From: Syntrophomonas sp. UBA5288
GTDB taxonomy: Bacteria; Bacillota; Syntrophomonadia; Syntrophomonadales; Syntrophomonadaceae
DNA length: 30,333 bases
NCBI GenBank assembly: GCA_002408445.1
Contig: DHSK01000085.1
Location: 1-30,333 of the forward strand
Direction of reading: 5' to 3'
Shown here: in pieces, positions 8,231 to 17,800 of the stretch
Position numbering within the stretch: position 1 is the first letter of the stretch
How the letters are laid out: the number at the start of each line of letters is the position of its first letter
Notes under the pieces: generated by a model
Told to the model about the DNA's origin: nothing
What the model saw: only the letters and a program-made list of their open reading frames with translations
The model's database searches: none
Translations under genes and position numbers: made by a program

Positions 8231-8437
8231 ATAAGGTACAATTTAATAAATTTCGAGTTTAGCATCTACCAAGAAGTAGTACTTTTATTCAGAGACACTA
8301 TTTATGGTACCTCTGAATTACCCGTGACTTTTTTGTCAGACAAGAAGTAAAAGAACCCCTTGTTTTCAGGGTTATTAATATTAATATCCAAAAGTTTGGA
8401 TAGTTCCGATATGAGTCCGATATGAGGCTGTTATTAT

Positions 8438-8469
8438 CCCCTCCTATTTGTTAGGAGGGGATTTTTTTT
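8438..8469 (+). terminator. Strong rho-independent terminator upstream of BREX
   Basis: CCCCTCCT (8438-8445) pairs perfectly with AGGAGGGG (8453-8460) around ATTTGTT, and is followed at once by ATTTTTTTT. It insulates the BREX operon from the HipA/DUF3037 transcript. Confidence 0.9.
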
Positions 8470-8590
8470 ATTGCTGGTAAGGTAATCAATCTCGGGTTTG
8501 CTAAAAAGTTACAAAATAATACTGAAACCATTTACAAATAGACAAAATTAGCAATTTCATATGCATTTTATGATTTGTTTCCCAACAAAG

Positions 8591-8599
8591 TGGTAAAAT
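8591..8599 (+). promoter_or_regulatory. Possible extended -10 promoter of the BREX operon
   Basis: TGGTAAAAT is an extended -10 element (TG-N-TAAAAT). It is the best candidate between the terminator and brxA. No good -35 is found at 17 bp (8571-8576 reads TGATTT), so this is tentative. Transcription from here would give a leader of about 160 bases. Confidence 0.3.
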
Positions 8600-8653
8600 G
8601 TAGCATATACACTTATGACTATGAAATTTAGCGTTAATCAAATAATCTGCTGA

Positions 8654-8736
8654 AACAGATAAATATATCTGTTAGGTGCAAATCCCATTAAGACTGAATT
8701 TATGAACAATGACGGCAATTAGGCCCAACACCTTAA
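8654..8736 (+). promoter_or_regulatory. Structured leader upstream of brxA
   Basis: A perfect 8-bp stem AACAGATA (8654-8661) / TATCTGTT (8666-8673) has an AATA loop. A second possible stem joins TTAGGTG (8672-8678) to CACCTTAA (8729-8736) with one bulge. These would fold in the 5' leader of the BREX mRNA and could affect its expression. No known riboswitch family is recognised. Confidence 0.35.
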
Positions 8737-8767
8737 AACATTATTTAAAGCATCAGGGGAAATAGAT

Positions 8768-9370
8768 ATGGAAAGAAAAGAATACAGTGCGGGAATGGTT
8801 AAGCTATCTTTCTGGTTCTGCGAGTTTCGCAAGGTAATCGGGTTACTGAATAGTGGAAAAACTCTGACGGAAATTAAGACGTTAAATTTGGAGGTAAATA
8901 TCTTCTCCGCTCCTACACAGGTAAGGGCAATTCAAATTTTCAATACAGTATCCAACCGTGTAAAAGGTTTGGATTCATCGTTTTATAAACTGTTCGAGAA
9001 TAGCGATCTGTCCACGCAAAAAATTATTGCATTAATAGCAATAATGCAGACAGATATTCTATTCTTTGATTTTGTTTATGAGGTTTATAGAGAAAAACTG
9101 ATTATTGGCAATAATGAATTGACAGACAGTGATATCCGAATTTTCTTCAAGGACAAGCAATTACAAAGCGAAAAGGTTACAAAGTGGAAAGATTATACGC
9201 TTAAGCGGTTAGGCACTTGTTATAAGACAATACTTATGGAAGCTGGTCTGATAGATCGTTCTTCTGGAAACAGGAAGATTTTAAGACCTATTCTAGACAA
9301 ATCATTGGAAGAATGCCTTAGAAGCAATGGCATGGATTGGGTGATTTGTGCTCTTAGGGGGGTGAGATAA
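8768..9370 (+). CDS. brxA: BREX protein BrxA (DUF1819)
   Basis: This 200-residue protein is the first gene of a type 1 BREX locus. Its opening SAGMVKLSFWFCEFRKVIGLL and the later EKVTKWKDYTLKRLGTCYKTILMEAGLI fit the DUF1819/BrxA family. Known family members are small DNA-binding proteins with winged-helix parts, needed for BREX in some systems. ATG 8768 follows AGGGGA (8755-8760). The gene ends in AGGGGGGTGAGATAA, and that sequence doubles as the ribosome binding site for brxB. Position, size and neighbours support the call. Confidence 0.9.
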   Translation: MERKEYSAGMVKLSFWFCEFRKVIGLLNSGKTLTEIKTLNLEVNIFSAPTQVRAIQIFNTVSNRVKGLDSSFYKLFENSDLSTQKIIALIAIMQTDILFFDFVYEVYREKLIIGNNELTDSDIRIFFKDKQLQSEKVTKWKDYTLKRLGTCYKTILMEAGLIDRSSGNRKILRPILDKSLEECLRSNGMDWVICALRGVR

Positions 9371-9379
9371 ATACCTAGT

Positions 9380-9949
9380 TTGGAAGAGAGATTAGACAAA
9401 GCAGAACGTATGATAAAAATGCCTGGCTTTCGCCAAAATAAGGGCCTCGGAAATGAAGTTGGCTATTATGTCTTCGATTATCCGGCGGAGCAAGAATTAA
9501 TTGTCAGAGAACGAATCGAGTATATGAAAGCCAAAAATGTCAGGTCTGCCGATGGTTTTGAACTAGTAGTATTTGATCTTTACGATATAGTGATCGATAT
9601 GCTGGAGCAGGAAGGATTTATAGAGCAGTGCTTCCAATTCGAAACGAAAAAAGGAATGGATTACATCGTAAAAGCAGTCGCAAACCTTTTGCAGATAGAC
9701 AATGATGCTGGCATGATTGTGCAGTATATTCAGGAGCATACACCGGAGGAGGCGGTAATATTCCTGACCGGTATCGGAAAGTGCTACCCATTGCTGCGGT
9801 CACACAAGGTATTAAACAACCTGCATCAAGTGATTGACCGCGTGCCGGTTGTGATGTTCTACCCGGGGAAATATGACGGGCAGGAACTGACCCTTTTTTC
9901 CAAAATTAAAGACGACAACTATTACAGAGCATTCCGGCTCGTTGATTAA
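9380..9949 (+). CDS. brxB: BREX protein BrxB (DUF1788)
   Basis: This protein of about 190 residues has the DUF1788 hallmark FRQNKGLGNEVGYYVFDYP near the N-terminus and a C-terminal PVVMFYPGKYDGQELTLFSK. BrxB is a core type 1 BREX component whose exact reaction is unknown. The coordinates use TTG 9380, but AGGGGGGTGAG (9356-9366) is only 5 bases from an in-frame ATA at 9371. Initiation there would give MPSLEERLDKAE, with the SLEER stretch near the N-terminus; an AUA start is rare but possible. The stop is 12 bases before the brxC ATG. Confidence 0.9.
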   Translation: MEERLDKAERMIKMPGFRQNKGLGNEVGYYVFDYPAEQELIVRERIEYMKAKNVRSADGFELVVFDLYDIVIDMLEQEGFIEQCFQFETKKGMDYIVKAVANLLQIDNDAGMIVQYIQEHTPEEAVIFLTGIGKCYPLLRSHKVLNNLHQVIDRVPVVMFYPGKYDGQELTLFSKIKDDNYYRAFRLVD

Positions 9950-9961
9950 GGAGTGTGGGCA

Positions 9962-12900
9962 ATGATCATCAAGGAAATGTTTGCAAAGCCGATTGATCGG
10001 GATATTAAAGGCGTTATTAAAGTCGGTCAGGACGATGAAACCAATATCCGGCAGGAGCTTGAAGAATATGTTGTCACAAGAGAGCTGCAAAAGCATTTTG
10101 CAGATTTTTTTGGGAGCTACAAGAAAGGAACCATTGGTAATACCGATAAAATGGGCGTTTGGATATCTGGTTTCTTTGGCAGTGGTAAATCTCACTTTCT
10201 GAAAATTCTATCCTACCTGCTTGGTAATGTTGAAGTGGATGGAAAGAAAGCAATTGATTATTTTGTTAAGGATCAGAAAATCATTGATCCTATGGTAATG
10301 GCTGACATGAAGCTGGCTGGCAGTGTACCTGCCGATGTTATCCTATTTAATATTGACTCCAAAAGCGAGATGACCGGTAAACAATCCAAGGATGCCATCG
10401 TCTCTGTTTTTTTAAAAGTATTCAATGAAATGCAGGGATTTTGTGGTTCCGTTCCCTCCCTTGCCGATCTGGAACGACAGCTGGTTGGAAAAGGCCGTTA
10501 TGCAGAGTTCAGGGGATTATTTGCAAAAGAATATGGAAGTCCGTGGGAAGAAGCCCGGCACAAATTTTATTTCATTCAGGACAGCATTGTTGCTGTTCTT
10601 AATGAAATGGGATTTATGAGTGAGGCAGCTGCCCGTAACTGGTGCGAAAAAGCCACGGAACCCTATAATATCAGCATTGAAGACTTTGCCCGGCTGGTGA
10701 AAGAATACCTTGACCGTAAAGGTGACAATTACCATATTGTTTTTCTGGTAGACGAGATTGGTCAATACATAGGTGATAATTCCAAATTAATGCTTGACCT
10801 GCAAACCGTAACCGAGGACCTTGGTACGGCCTGTCATGGCAAGGTCTGGATCGTTGTGACCAGCCAGCAGGATATTGATTCTGTTACAAAAATTAAAGGC
10901 AATGATTTCTCGAAGATTCAGGGGCGTTTTGATACCCGCCTATCTCTTTCTTCCGCCAACGTGGATGAGGTTATCAAAAAGAGAATTCTGGACAAAAACA
11001 CTACTGCTGAGCAAACCCTTAGACTGCTCTATGAGCAGAAGTCTACTATTATTAAAAATCTGATTGTATTTAATGATGGTGTAGAGAAAAAACTGTATGC
11101 CGATGACAGCGACTTTGCTGCCGTTTATCCTTTTGTACCTTATCAATTTAACCTGCTGGGCAGCGTCCTGACTTCCATCAGAACTCATGGAGCATCAGGC
11201 AAGCACCTGTCTGAAGGCGAACGTTCCATGATTGCCTTGTTCAAGGAATCAGCAGTAAAGCTGATGACTCAGTCTGTTGGTACGCTAATCCCATTTAATG
11301 TCTTCTATGATGCTCTGCACCAGTTCCTGGATCATAGCCATAAAGGTGTTATAAGCCGGGCGATGGAGAACAGCTATGTTAATCCAGACAAAATGGAGGA
11401 TTGTTTTGCAGTCAACGTCTTAAAAACATTGTTCATGATTAAATACGTTAAAGAAATAACTTCCAACATCGAAAACATTACCAGCCTGATGATTTCCAAT
11501 ATTGATACCGACAGAATAGAGCTGAAACAGCAGGTTAAAGAAGCGCTGAAAATTCTGGTTCGTCAGATGCTGGTTCAGAAAAATGGCGATGTATATGTGT
11601 TCCTGACCGATGAAGAACAGGAAATCAACCGGGAAATCGAGAGCCAGAATGTCGAAATGTCCGAAATTATCAATAAAGTTTCCGAACTTATTTTTGAAGA
11701 TATCTTCCGTGATAAAAAATACCGGTATCCGTTGTTTAACGGAAGGTATAGCTTTGCTTTCAATCAATTCGTGGATGACCGTCCGTATAAGGCAAATCAA
11801 AGCCACGATATTGGGGTAAAAGTACTTACCCCAAACTCTGACTATGGTTATGAAGATACCACCTTGCGAATGGTATCAGGTCAAAGTAAGGAAGTACTGG
11901 TAGTGCTGCCTGATGATTCTGCCTTTTTGGATGAAATCAGGAGCGTATTAAAAATCGAGAAATACTTGCGTCTCAATACTTCCGGCAGGCTAGCGAAATT
12001 TGAGCAGATTAAAGAAGCCAAGCGTGTGGAAATGCGAGAACGAAGCGGAAATGCCAGGCTTTTCCTCATTGAATCCATGAAAAATGCGGATATCTATGTA
12101 AATGGTGATAAAGCTCCGATCAGCACCAAGGATGTGGCAGCCAGAATAAATGATGCCCTGGGCCGGTTGGTTTCTACTGTATACCATAAGCTGCCTTATA
12201 TTGATACAGCGATGAGCGAAGCCAATATCCGAGCACTCTTTAAAACCTCCAATCAGCAGACCCTTACGCTGGAAGGAGGTTCAGAGTCCAATATCCATGC
12301 ATTAAATGACATATTAAGTTACATTGCAGCTAATTCTGCCATGCACATGAAAACTTCCATGAAGAGCCTGATGGATCGGTTTATGAAGTCCCCCTATGGC
12401 TTTGTGGAAGACGATGTGGAATGGTTGGTTGCCAAATTGTTTAAGAACGGAGATATTTCCTTCATTGTCAATGGAAGCAGTATTACCCTGCTTAATAAAT
12501 CTGAGGATGAGATTATTCGTTATATTACCAAAAGAGAATTTGTCGAGAAACTGTTGACCGAAAAACGTGAAAAGGCAAATGAAAACCAGAAAAAGGCTGC
12601 TCGTGAGGTTATGAAAGAACTATTTGGCGTTTCCAGCGTCAATGACGATGATGATTCCATGATGCACAGCTTTCACACCTACAGCCAAAACATTTTAAAT
12701 GATCTTGAGAAGTATGAAATCATGTACCAGAGCAAACTGCTTCCTGGTAAACAGGTTGTAGCTTCCGGCAAGAATTTGCTACGTAATGTGATTCGGATTC
12801 AATCTCCGATGGAGCTCTTCAAAAAGCTTTCTTCGAATCGGGATGATTACCTCGATTTTGCTGAGGATTATGAGCCGGTAAAGGCTTTCTTTGACGGTGA

Positions 12901-13567
12901 GCAAAAGAACATTTTTGAGAAGGCCCTGGATCTTACAGGCATTTATGACGATAGCAAGACCTTTATCGCCGATGAAAAGGTTGAAAGTGTTGCCGCCGAA
13001 ATTAAGGAAATATTGAAAAAGGATGCTCCATACAAAGATATTCCGAAACTGCCTGAACTGTTAGAACGTTTCACCGAAGATTATAAAAAGGTTCTGGGGG
13101 ATATGGAAGCGCCGGTTATTGCGGCTATTGACGATGCCCGAATCAGAGTGTTTGAGGTTCTTGGAACCAAGTCCTATAAAGCAGATCTCAGTGACCGATA
13201 TATCAAGCTGTTTAATGAAATTCATGATAAGGCTACCAATTGCAATAATGTAGCGACTCTGCAGAACATCAAAGCTGAGGCTGATGCCCTGAAAGTACGT
13301 CTGCTAAATGAATTGTCCAATAGGGATGAGCAGATTGCCAAGGATAAGATTGCCGAAGAAAAATCACATTATGGTGATGGTAAAAAATCGGAGCAAAAAA
13401 TTCAACCTAAGATAAAGAAAAGAAAGAATATCAGTATCAAGACCATTAATCTCTCTGCCTCGTGGCAGATTGAAACGGTACAGGATGTTGATAAGTATAT
13501 AGCTGTTCTAAGGGAACGGATTCTAAAACAGCTGGATGAGGATACCATCGTGAATATTGAGTTTTAG
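9962..13567 (+). CDS. brxC: BREX ATPase BrxC
   Basis: This protein of about 1,201 residues is the large P-loop ATPase of type 1 BREX. The Walker A motif GFFGSGKS lies at residues 70-77 (Lys76) and Walker B reads VFLVDEIG (Asp264-Glu265). TSQQ shortly after fits sensor I. The C-terminal third is rich in charged helices, and a basic stretch (KIQPKIKKRKN) precedes the final domain. The start is ATG 9962, behind AAGGAGTG (9948-9955); the in-frame GTG 9953 overlaps that site and is unlikely. BrxC is essential for phage exclusion and methylation in studied BREX systems. Composition is about half G+C in sampled lines. Confidence 0.95.
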   Translation: MIIKEMFAKPIDRDIKGVIKVGQDDETNIRQELEEYVVTRELQKHFADFFGSYKKGTIGNTDKMGVWISGFFGSGKSHFLKILSYLLGNVEVDGKKAIDYFVKDQKIIDPMVMADMKLAGSVPADVILFNIDSKSEMTGKQSKDAIVSVFLKVFNEMQGFCGSVPSLADLERQLVGKGRYAEFRGLFAKEYGSPWEEARHKFYFIQDSIVAVLNEMGFMSEAAARNWCEKATEPYNISIEDFARLVKEYLDRKGDNYHIVFLVDEIGQYIGDNSKLMLDLQTVTEDLGTACHGKVWIVVTSQQDIDSVTKIKGNDFSKIQGRFDTRLSLSSANVDEVIKKRILDKNTTAEQTLRLLYEQKSTIIKNLIVFNDGVEKKLYADDSDFAAVYPFVPYQFNLLGSVLTSIRTHGASGKHLSEGERSMIALFKESAVKLMTQSVGTLIPFNVFYDALHQFLDHSHKGVISRAMENSYVNPDKMEDCFAVNVLKTLFMIKYVKEITSNIENITSLMISNIDTDRIELKQQVKEALKILVRQMLVQKNGDVYVFLTDEEQEINREIESQNVEMSEIINKVSELIFEDIFRDKKYRYPLFNGRYSFAFNQFVDDRPYKANQSHDIGVKVLTPNSDYGYEDTTLRMVSGQSKEVLVVLPDDSAFLDEIRSVLKIEKYLRLNTSGRLAKFEQIKEAKRVEMRERSGNARLFLIESMKNADIYVNGDKAPISTKDVAARINDALGRLVSTVYHKLPYIDTAMSEANIRALFKTSNQQTLTLEGGSESNIHALNDILSYIAANSAMHMKTSMKSLMDRFMKSPYGFVEDDVEWLVAKLFKNGDISFIVNGSSITLLNKSEDEIIRYITKREFVEKLLTEKREKANENQKKAAREVMKELFGVSSVNDDDDSMMHSFHTYSQNILNDLEKYEIMYQSKLLPGKQVVASGKNLLRNVIRIQSPMELFKKLSSNRDDYLDFAEDYEPVKAFFDGEQKNIFEKALDLTGIYDDSKTFIADEKVESVAAEIKEILKKDAPYKDIPKLPELLERFTEDYKKVLGDMEAPVIAAIDDARIRVFEVLGTKSYKADLSDRYIKLFNEIHDKATNCNNVATLQNIKAEADALKVRLLNELSNRDEQIAKDKIAEEKSHYGDGKKSEQKIQPKIKKRKNISIKTINLSASWQIETVQDVDKYIAVLRERILKQLDEDTIVNIEF

Positions 13568-13600
13568 GGGGGAAACCTCAGATGGAAAGGGGTTCTGAAT

Positions 13601-14059
13601 ATGGACGAAATATTTAGGTTTACCATACAAGGCGATAATGAAGGCTATGTTACCTTTGAGTGTCCTTTTTGCGGATCTGAGTTTAAACTTCAAGCTGGAG
13701 AATATCAAGACAGTGAACGGCCTTTTGATGATTTGTTTTGTCCTTATTGTGGATTAACAAAAAACAAAAACTCTTTTCTTTCATCTGATATTATTGAAAA
13801 AGCACAAGCTCTTGCCCAGAATTACATAATTGAAAAATTAAATAAAGCTTTTGGGAAAATGCAACGTTCTATTAATCAGAATAATAGCGTTATAAAGATG
13901 AGATATAAGCCACTGAAAAAAATTAATGTCAAGGAACTTAAAGATAAAGATACATCTGAATGTATCTTTGAGTGTGATTGTTGTCAACGGCATTTTAAAG
14001 TTCTGTATTATGCCGGAGTGTCCAAAATATTTTGTTCGTATTGCGGAGTGGACATATGA
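13601..14059 (+). CDS. Zinc-ribbon protein embedded in the BREX operon (unknown function)
   Basis: This 152-residue protein has a zinc ribbon at each end: Cys21-PF-Cys24 with Cys47-PY-Cys50, and Cys125-DC-Cys128 with Cys145-SY-Cys148. The middle (around 60-115) is helical and basic (KMRYKPLKKINVKELK). It is not a core BREX gene. It lies 33 bases after brxC on the same strand, and its last bases overlap the next gene as ATGA, so the two are translationally coupled. The two genes are clearly more AT-rich than brxC, which suggests a separate origin. A nucleic-acid-binding or partner-binding role is possible; no specific family is recognised. Confidence 0.8.
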   Translation: MDEIFRFTIQGDNEGYVTFECPFCGSEFKLQAGEYQDSERPFDDLFCPYCGLTKNKNSFLSSDIIEKAQALAQNYIIEKLNKAFGKMQRSINQNNSVIKMRYKPLKKINVKELKDKDTSECIFECDCCQRHFKVLYYAGVSKIFCSYCGVDI

Positions 14060-14886
14060 TTACATATCAGAATTTAAGGTTGTTAAGTCTTGATTTTAGA
14101 CGGTTATCAAGCAACCTGCTGAGTGCAGATTCTGCTAATGCAGACATATTATTAGCTAGATTTAAAAATTTTATTGACCAAGATGAGTTTATTTCAGCTT
14201 TGTTGGAAAAGAAAATGAAAGGAATTGAATATAACTTCAAAGATTGTTTCCAAATTGAGACATCAGACTGGCATACAATATCACCTCCTGTTAATGAAGA
14301 ATATCATATAAAAGCACAGTATGATTACATGTCTTATATATGTGAAAGTAATTGTTCTGTTGAAGGCGAAGCTTTTGGCTATTTTCATTCATCTAATAAA
14401 ATAATAGATATTATCCAGGAGTTCTTGAATAATGCATTTAAGTCTTTGATTGATTATATCAATGATTCTATATCAAAAGAAATGATGTTGATTGAAGAAG
14501 AGCAAACACAAAAGCCCTCAATGGTGCAAAATATTGGAACTGTAAATGGGACAGTTATGCAGGGGTCAGGAACTATGTCCTCGGTTAATACAACAATAGT
14601 TAATGATTTAAATGCAATAGTAAATCTGATCAATAGACTATTTGACGAAGTTGATAGATTTAATCTTCCCTATGAAGAAAAGGAGAATGTCAAAGATGAT
14701 TTAGAAATTATTTTCGAACAAGTACAATCCGCCACGCCCAAAAAGATCAGACTTCAAAAAGCTATTAATGGCATAAAAAAATTTATTTCTGAGTTTTCAA
14801 TGAAATATGCTATTTCTCAAGCCCTAAGTATTGATTGGAATGCATTAATCATTAAAGCGGAAGCATTTATTTCTACATTAGGATAA
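14056..14886 (+). CDS. Abi-like accessory protein embedded in BREX (unknown function)
   Basis: This 276-residue protein starts at ATG 14056 behind GGAGTGG (14045-14051), overlapping the previous stop by four bases. The N-terminal half is helical. A Gly/Thr/Asn stretch follows (QNIGTVNGTVMQGSG, around residue 160), then a helical tail (LNAIVNLINRLFDEVDRF, later LQKAINGIKKFISEF). This layout, helices, then a short NIGxVNG-type beta strip, then a helical C-terminus, resembles AbiTii-like and related abortive-infection or effector-associated proteins; that is pattern recognition, not a firm assignment. Sampled lines are only about 23-32% G+C. It ends immediately before pglX, so it is co-transcribed with BREX. 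Confidence 0.75.
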   Translation: MITYQNLRLLSLDFRRLSSNLLSADSANADILLARFKNFIDQDEFISALLEKKMKGIEYNFKDCFQIETSDWHTISPPVNEEYHIKAQYDYMSYICESNCSVEGEAFGYFHSSNKIIDIIQEFLNNAFKSLIDYINDSISKEMMLIEEEQTQKPSMVQNIGTVNGTVMQGSGTMSSVNTTIVNDLNAIVNLINRLFDEVDRFNLPYEEKENVKDDLEIIFEQVQSATPKKIRLQKAINGIKKFISEFSMKYAISQALSIDWNALIIKAEAFISTLG

Positions 14887-17800
14887 ATGGAGGATTTATG
14901 GAAATTGAATAAAAAGGTGATTAAGAACTTTGCGATATGGGCAAGAAATAAACTTATTGCAGATATTACATATAAAGCAGGGCTGTTGGGTATTACGGAA
15001 AAAGAGATAAAAAGCCCGCTTTCTCAATCCACCAGAGATGTTCAGTTTTTTGATTTTGGTACCAGAGAACCTTACTCGATCACCGGGGTGGAGATCAAGC
15101 AGCGCAGCAAACTGGTTGAGATTATTCAACAAAAGGAAAAGCAGTCAGATTATAAGACTGCCTATAAAGGCGTTATTGAAGAGGTTGCCTATACATGGTT
15201 CAACCGTCTGATTGCCGTGCGCTTCATGGAAGTTAACGACTACCTTCCACCGCGGGTGCGGGTTCTTTCTTCCGAGAACGGCGCAAAAATTGAACCGGAT
15301 CTGGTAACTTCACCTTTTGATGCTGATTTGGACTATTCTCCCTATGAAGAAGACCGCATCATGCAGCTGAAAAATGATAATCAGTTGGACAAGCTATTCT
15401 GTATGCTCTTTATCAAACAGTGCAATTTGTTGAATGCGATTCTCCCGGAATTGTTTGAGAAAACTCACGACTATACTGAGTTATTAATGAACGTATCTTT
15501 CACCGACAAGGACGGCGTAGTTTATCATCTGGTGCATGATATTCCAGAGGATGACTTTAATGTGGAAAAAGAAGGGCAGGTCGAAATTATTGGTTGGCTA
15601 TATCAGTATTACAACACTGAACTGAAGGATGAGACTTTTGCCCTCCTTAAAAAGAATGTGAAGATTACTAAGGAGCGTATTCCGGCTGCTACTCAGTTGT
15701 TTACTCCTGACTGGATCGTGCGTTATATGGTAGAAAACAGTTTGGGCCGTCTATGGCTGGAAGGTCATCCAAATGGTGTCCTAAAATCAGAGTGGAAGTA
15801 TTATTTGGATGAAGCGGAACAGGAACTGGAGGTTCAGGCTCAACTGGACAAAATTAGAGAAGGATATAAGGCTATTAAGCCGGAAGATATCAAGATCATT
15901 GACCCGTGCATGGGAAGTGGTCATATTTTGGTATATGCTTTTGATGTACTGATGCAGATTTACGAAAGCTACGGTTACAGCCAGCGTGACGCTGCTAAGA
16001 ACATTCTAGAAAATAACCTTTATGGGCTTGATATTGATAACCGCGCATATCAGCTTGCTTATTTTGCTGTGATGATGAAGGCCAGACAGTATAGCCGTCG
16101 GATTTTAAACGGTAAAACGAAGTGTAATTTATATGCTATTCAGGAGAGCAATTTTATAGATGATGACTTAATTGACTTTATTGCTAATTCCGATGCAAAA
16201 ATTAGAGCCGATCTGCAAAGCATCCGAAACGATTTACATGATGCCAAAGAATATGGAAGTATTTTGAGAATTACCCCCGTAGATTTTGCATCATTAATTA
16301 AACGGATTGTTGAGATTTGGAGTATATTCTATGATGATATGTTTGAGCAGCAACTTCAATATATTACTGTGGAAAAGATGCTACCTTTAATAAAACAGGC
16401 ATATGTCATGTTGCAGCAATATGATGTAGTTGTAACTAATCCGCCTTATATGGGCAGCAGCGGCATGAGTGGCAAATTAGCGGATTTTGTGAAAGAGTAC
16501 TATCCAGACAGTAAATCGGACTTGTTTGCCGTATTTATCGAACGCTGTAATGAAATGACAAAGAATAATGGTTATCAGGCGATGATCACTCAGTATGTAT
16601 GGATGTATAAAACTGTATATGCCGACTTTAGGAAAAAGATGCTTGAGCATCAACTTGTTAATATGGTTCACTTGGGAGCAAATGCCTTTGATGAAATCAA
16701 TGGTGAGGTTGTTCAAACTACAACATTTGTTTTAACAAAAATTGTTATTGCTAATTATATAAGTTCTTTCATGCGTTTGATTGACTATCCAAATGAAGAA
16801 ATAAAACGAAGTGCTTTTTATACAACGGAACAAAGGTATTTAATAAAGCAGGACCGTTTTTCTATTGTGGCTGAGTATATCTTTGCATATTGGATAAATG
16901 ATAATATATTTGATATTCTTATCAATGCTCCAACGCTTGCGGCGCTGGCTGCACCACGAAAGGGCTTAACTACAGGTGATAACGATCGGTTTGTTCGGCT
17001 CTGGCACGAAATCAGCATCAGCAGTTTTTCTATCTTCAACGCATATCAAAAATGGTTTCCTATGACTAAGGGAGGATTGTTCCGCAAATGGTACGGAAAT
17101 AACGATTACGTAGTAAACTGGGAGAATGACGGAAGAGAAATACGTAATTTCAAAGATGAAAAAAGGAAATTGCGTTCGAGACCCCAGAATATTCAATATT
17201 ATTTTCGCGAGGGCATATCTTGGAATGATACTGCCTCCGGTGATATTGCATTTCGATATCAGACGAACAATTATATACCAAACGCCTCTGGGCCGTGTGT
17301 ATATAGTGATGACATTGATATTCGTTATTGGATGGGTATGCTAAATTCAAAAGTTTCGAGGGCATTTCTAGAGGTTTTGGCCCCAGCGTTAAAATTTGAA
17401 GTTGGTCAAGTGGCGAGATTCCCTACAATATTTGATCCACTTAAGAGCGAGTTGATTATTCAGAACGTCGCTTCTTGTATTGACTTATCAAAACAAGATT
17501 GGGATTCTTTTGAAATCTCGTGGGATTTTAAAAAGCATCCCCTGATTCAATATAAGATGCCACATGCTATATGGGGAAATGTTACGTCAGAAAATATACA
17601 AGCAAACGGATCTATTGCAGCAAGTTATAAATTATGGAAGGGTAATGCAGAAGCGAGATTTTTAACACTAATGAAAAACGAAGAAGAACTTAACCGCATC
17701 TTCATCGAAATCTATGGTTTACAGGACGAATTAACTCCTGAGATTGATAATAAAGATGTTACAGTTGCTCGAATCTATGATTTCAAAGAAGATATTCCAG

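Larger units (their letters stand above)
8231..8767. other. 537-bp spacer between the HipA/DUF3037 pair and BREX
   Basis: No convincing gene is present. Contents: a stem ATTCAGAG/CTCTGAAT (8287-8294, 8311-8318), a weak stem AACCC/GGGTT (8354-8358, 8369-8373), a perfect tandem 11-mer TCCGATATGAG (8405-8415, 8416-8426), a strong terminator (8438-8469), a possible promoter (8591-8599) and a structured leader just before brxA. No brxR-type regulator gene is found here. Confidence 0.7.

Noticed and set aside
8654..8740. GGTGCAAATCCC resembles the core box of cobalamin riboswitches
   Set aside because: The other conserved cobalamin elements are missing and the downstream genes are BREX, not cobalamin-related; kept only as a generic structured leader.
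9953..9961. GTG 9953 as the brxC start
   Set aside because: It overlaps the AAGGAGTG ribosome binding site that is correctly spaced for ATG 9962.
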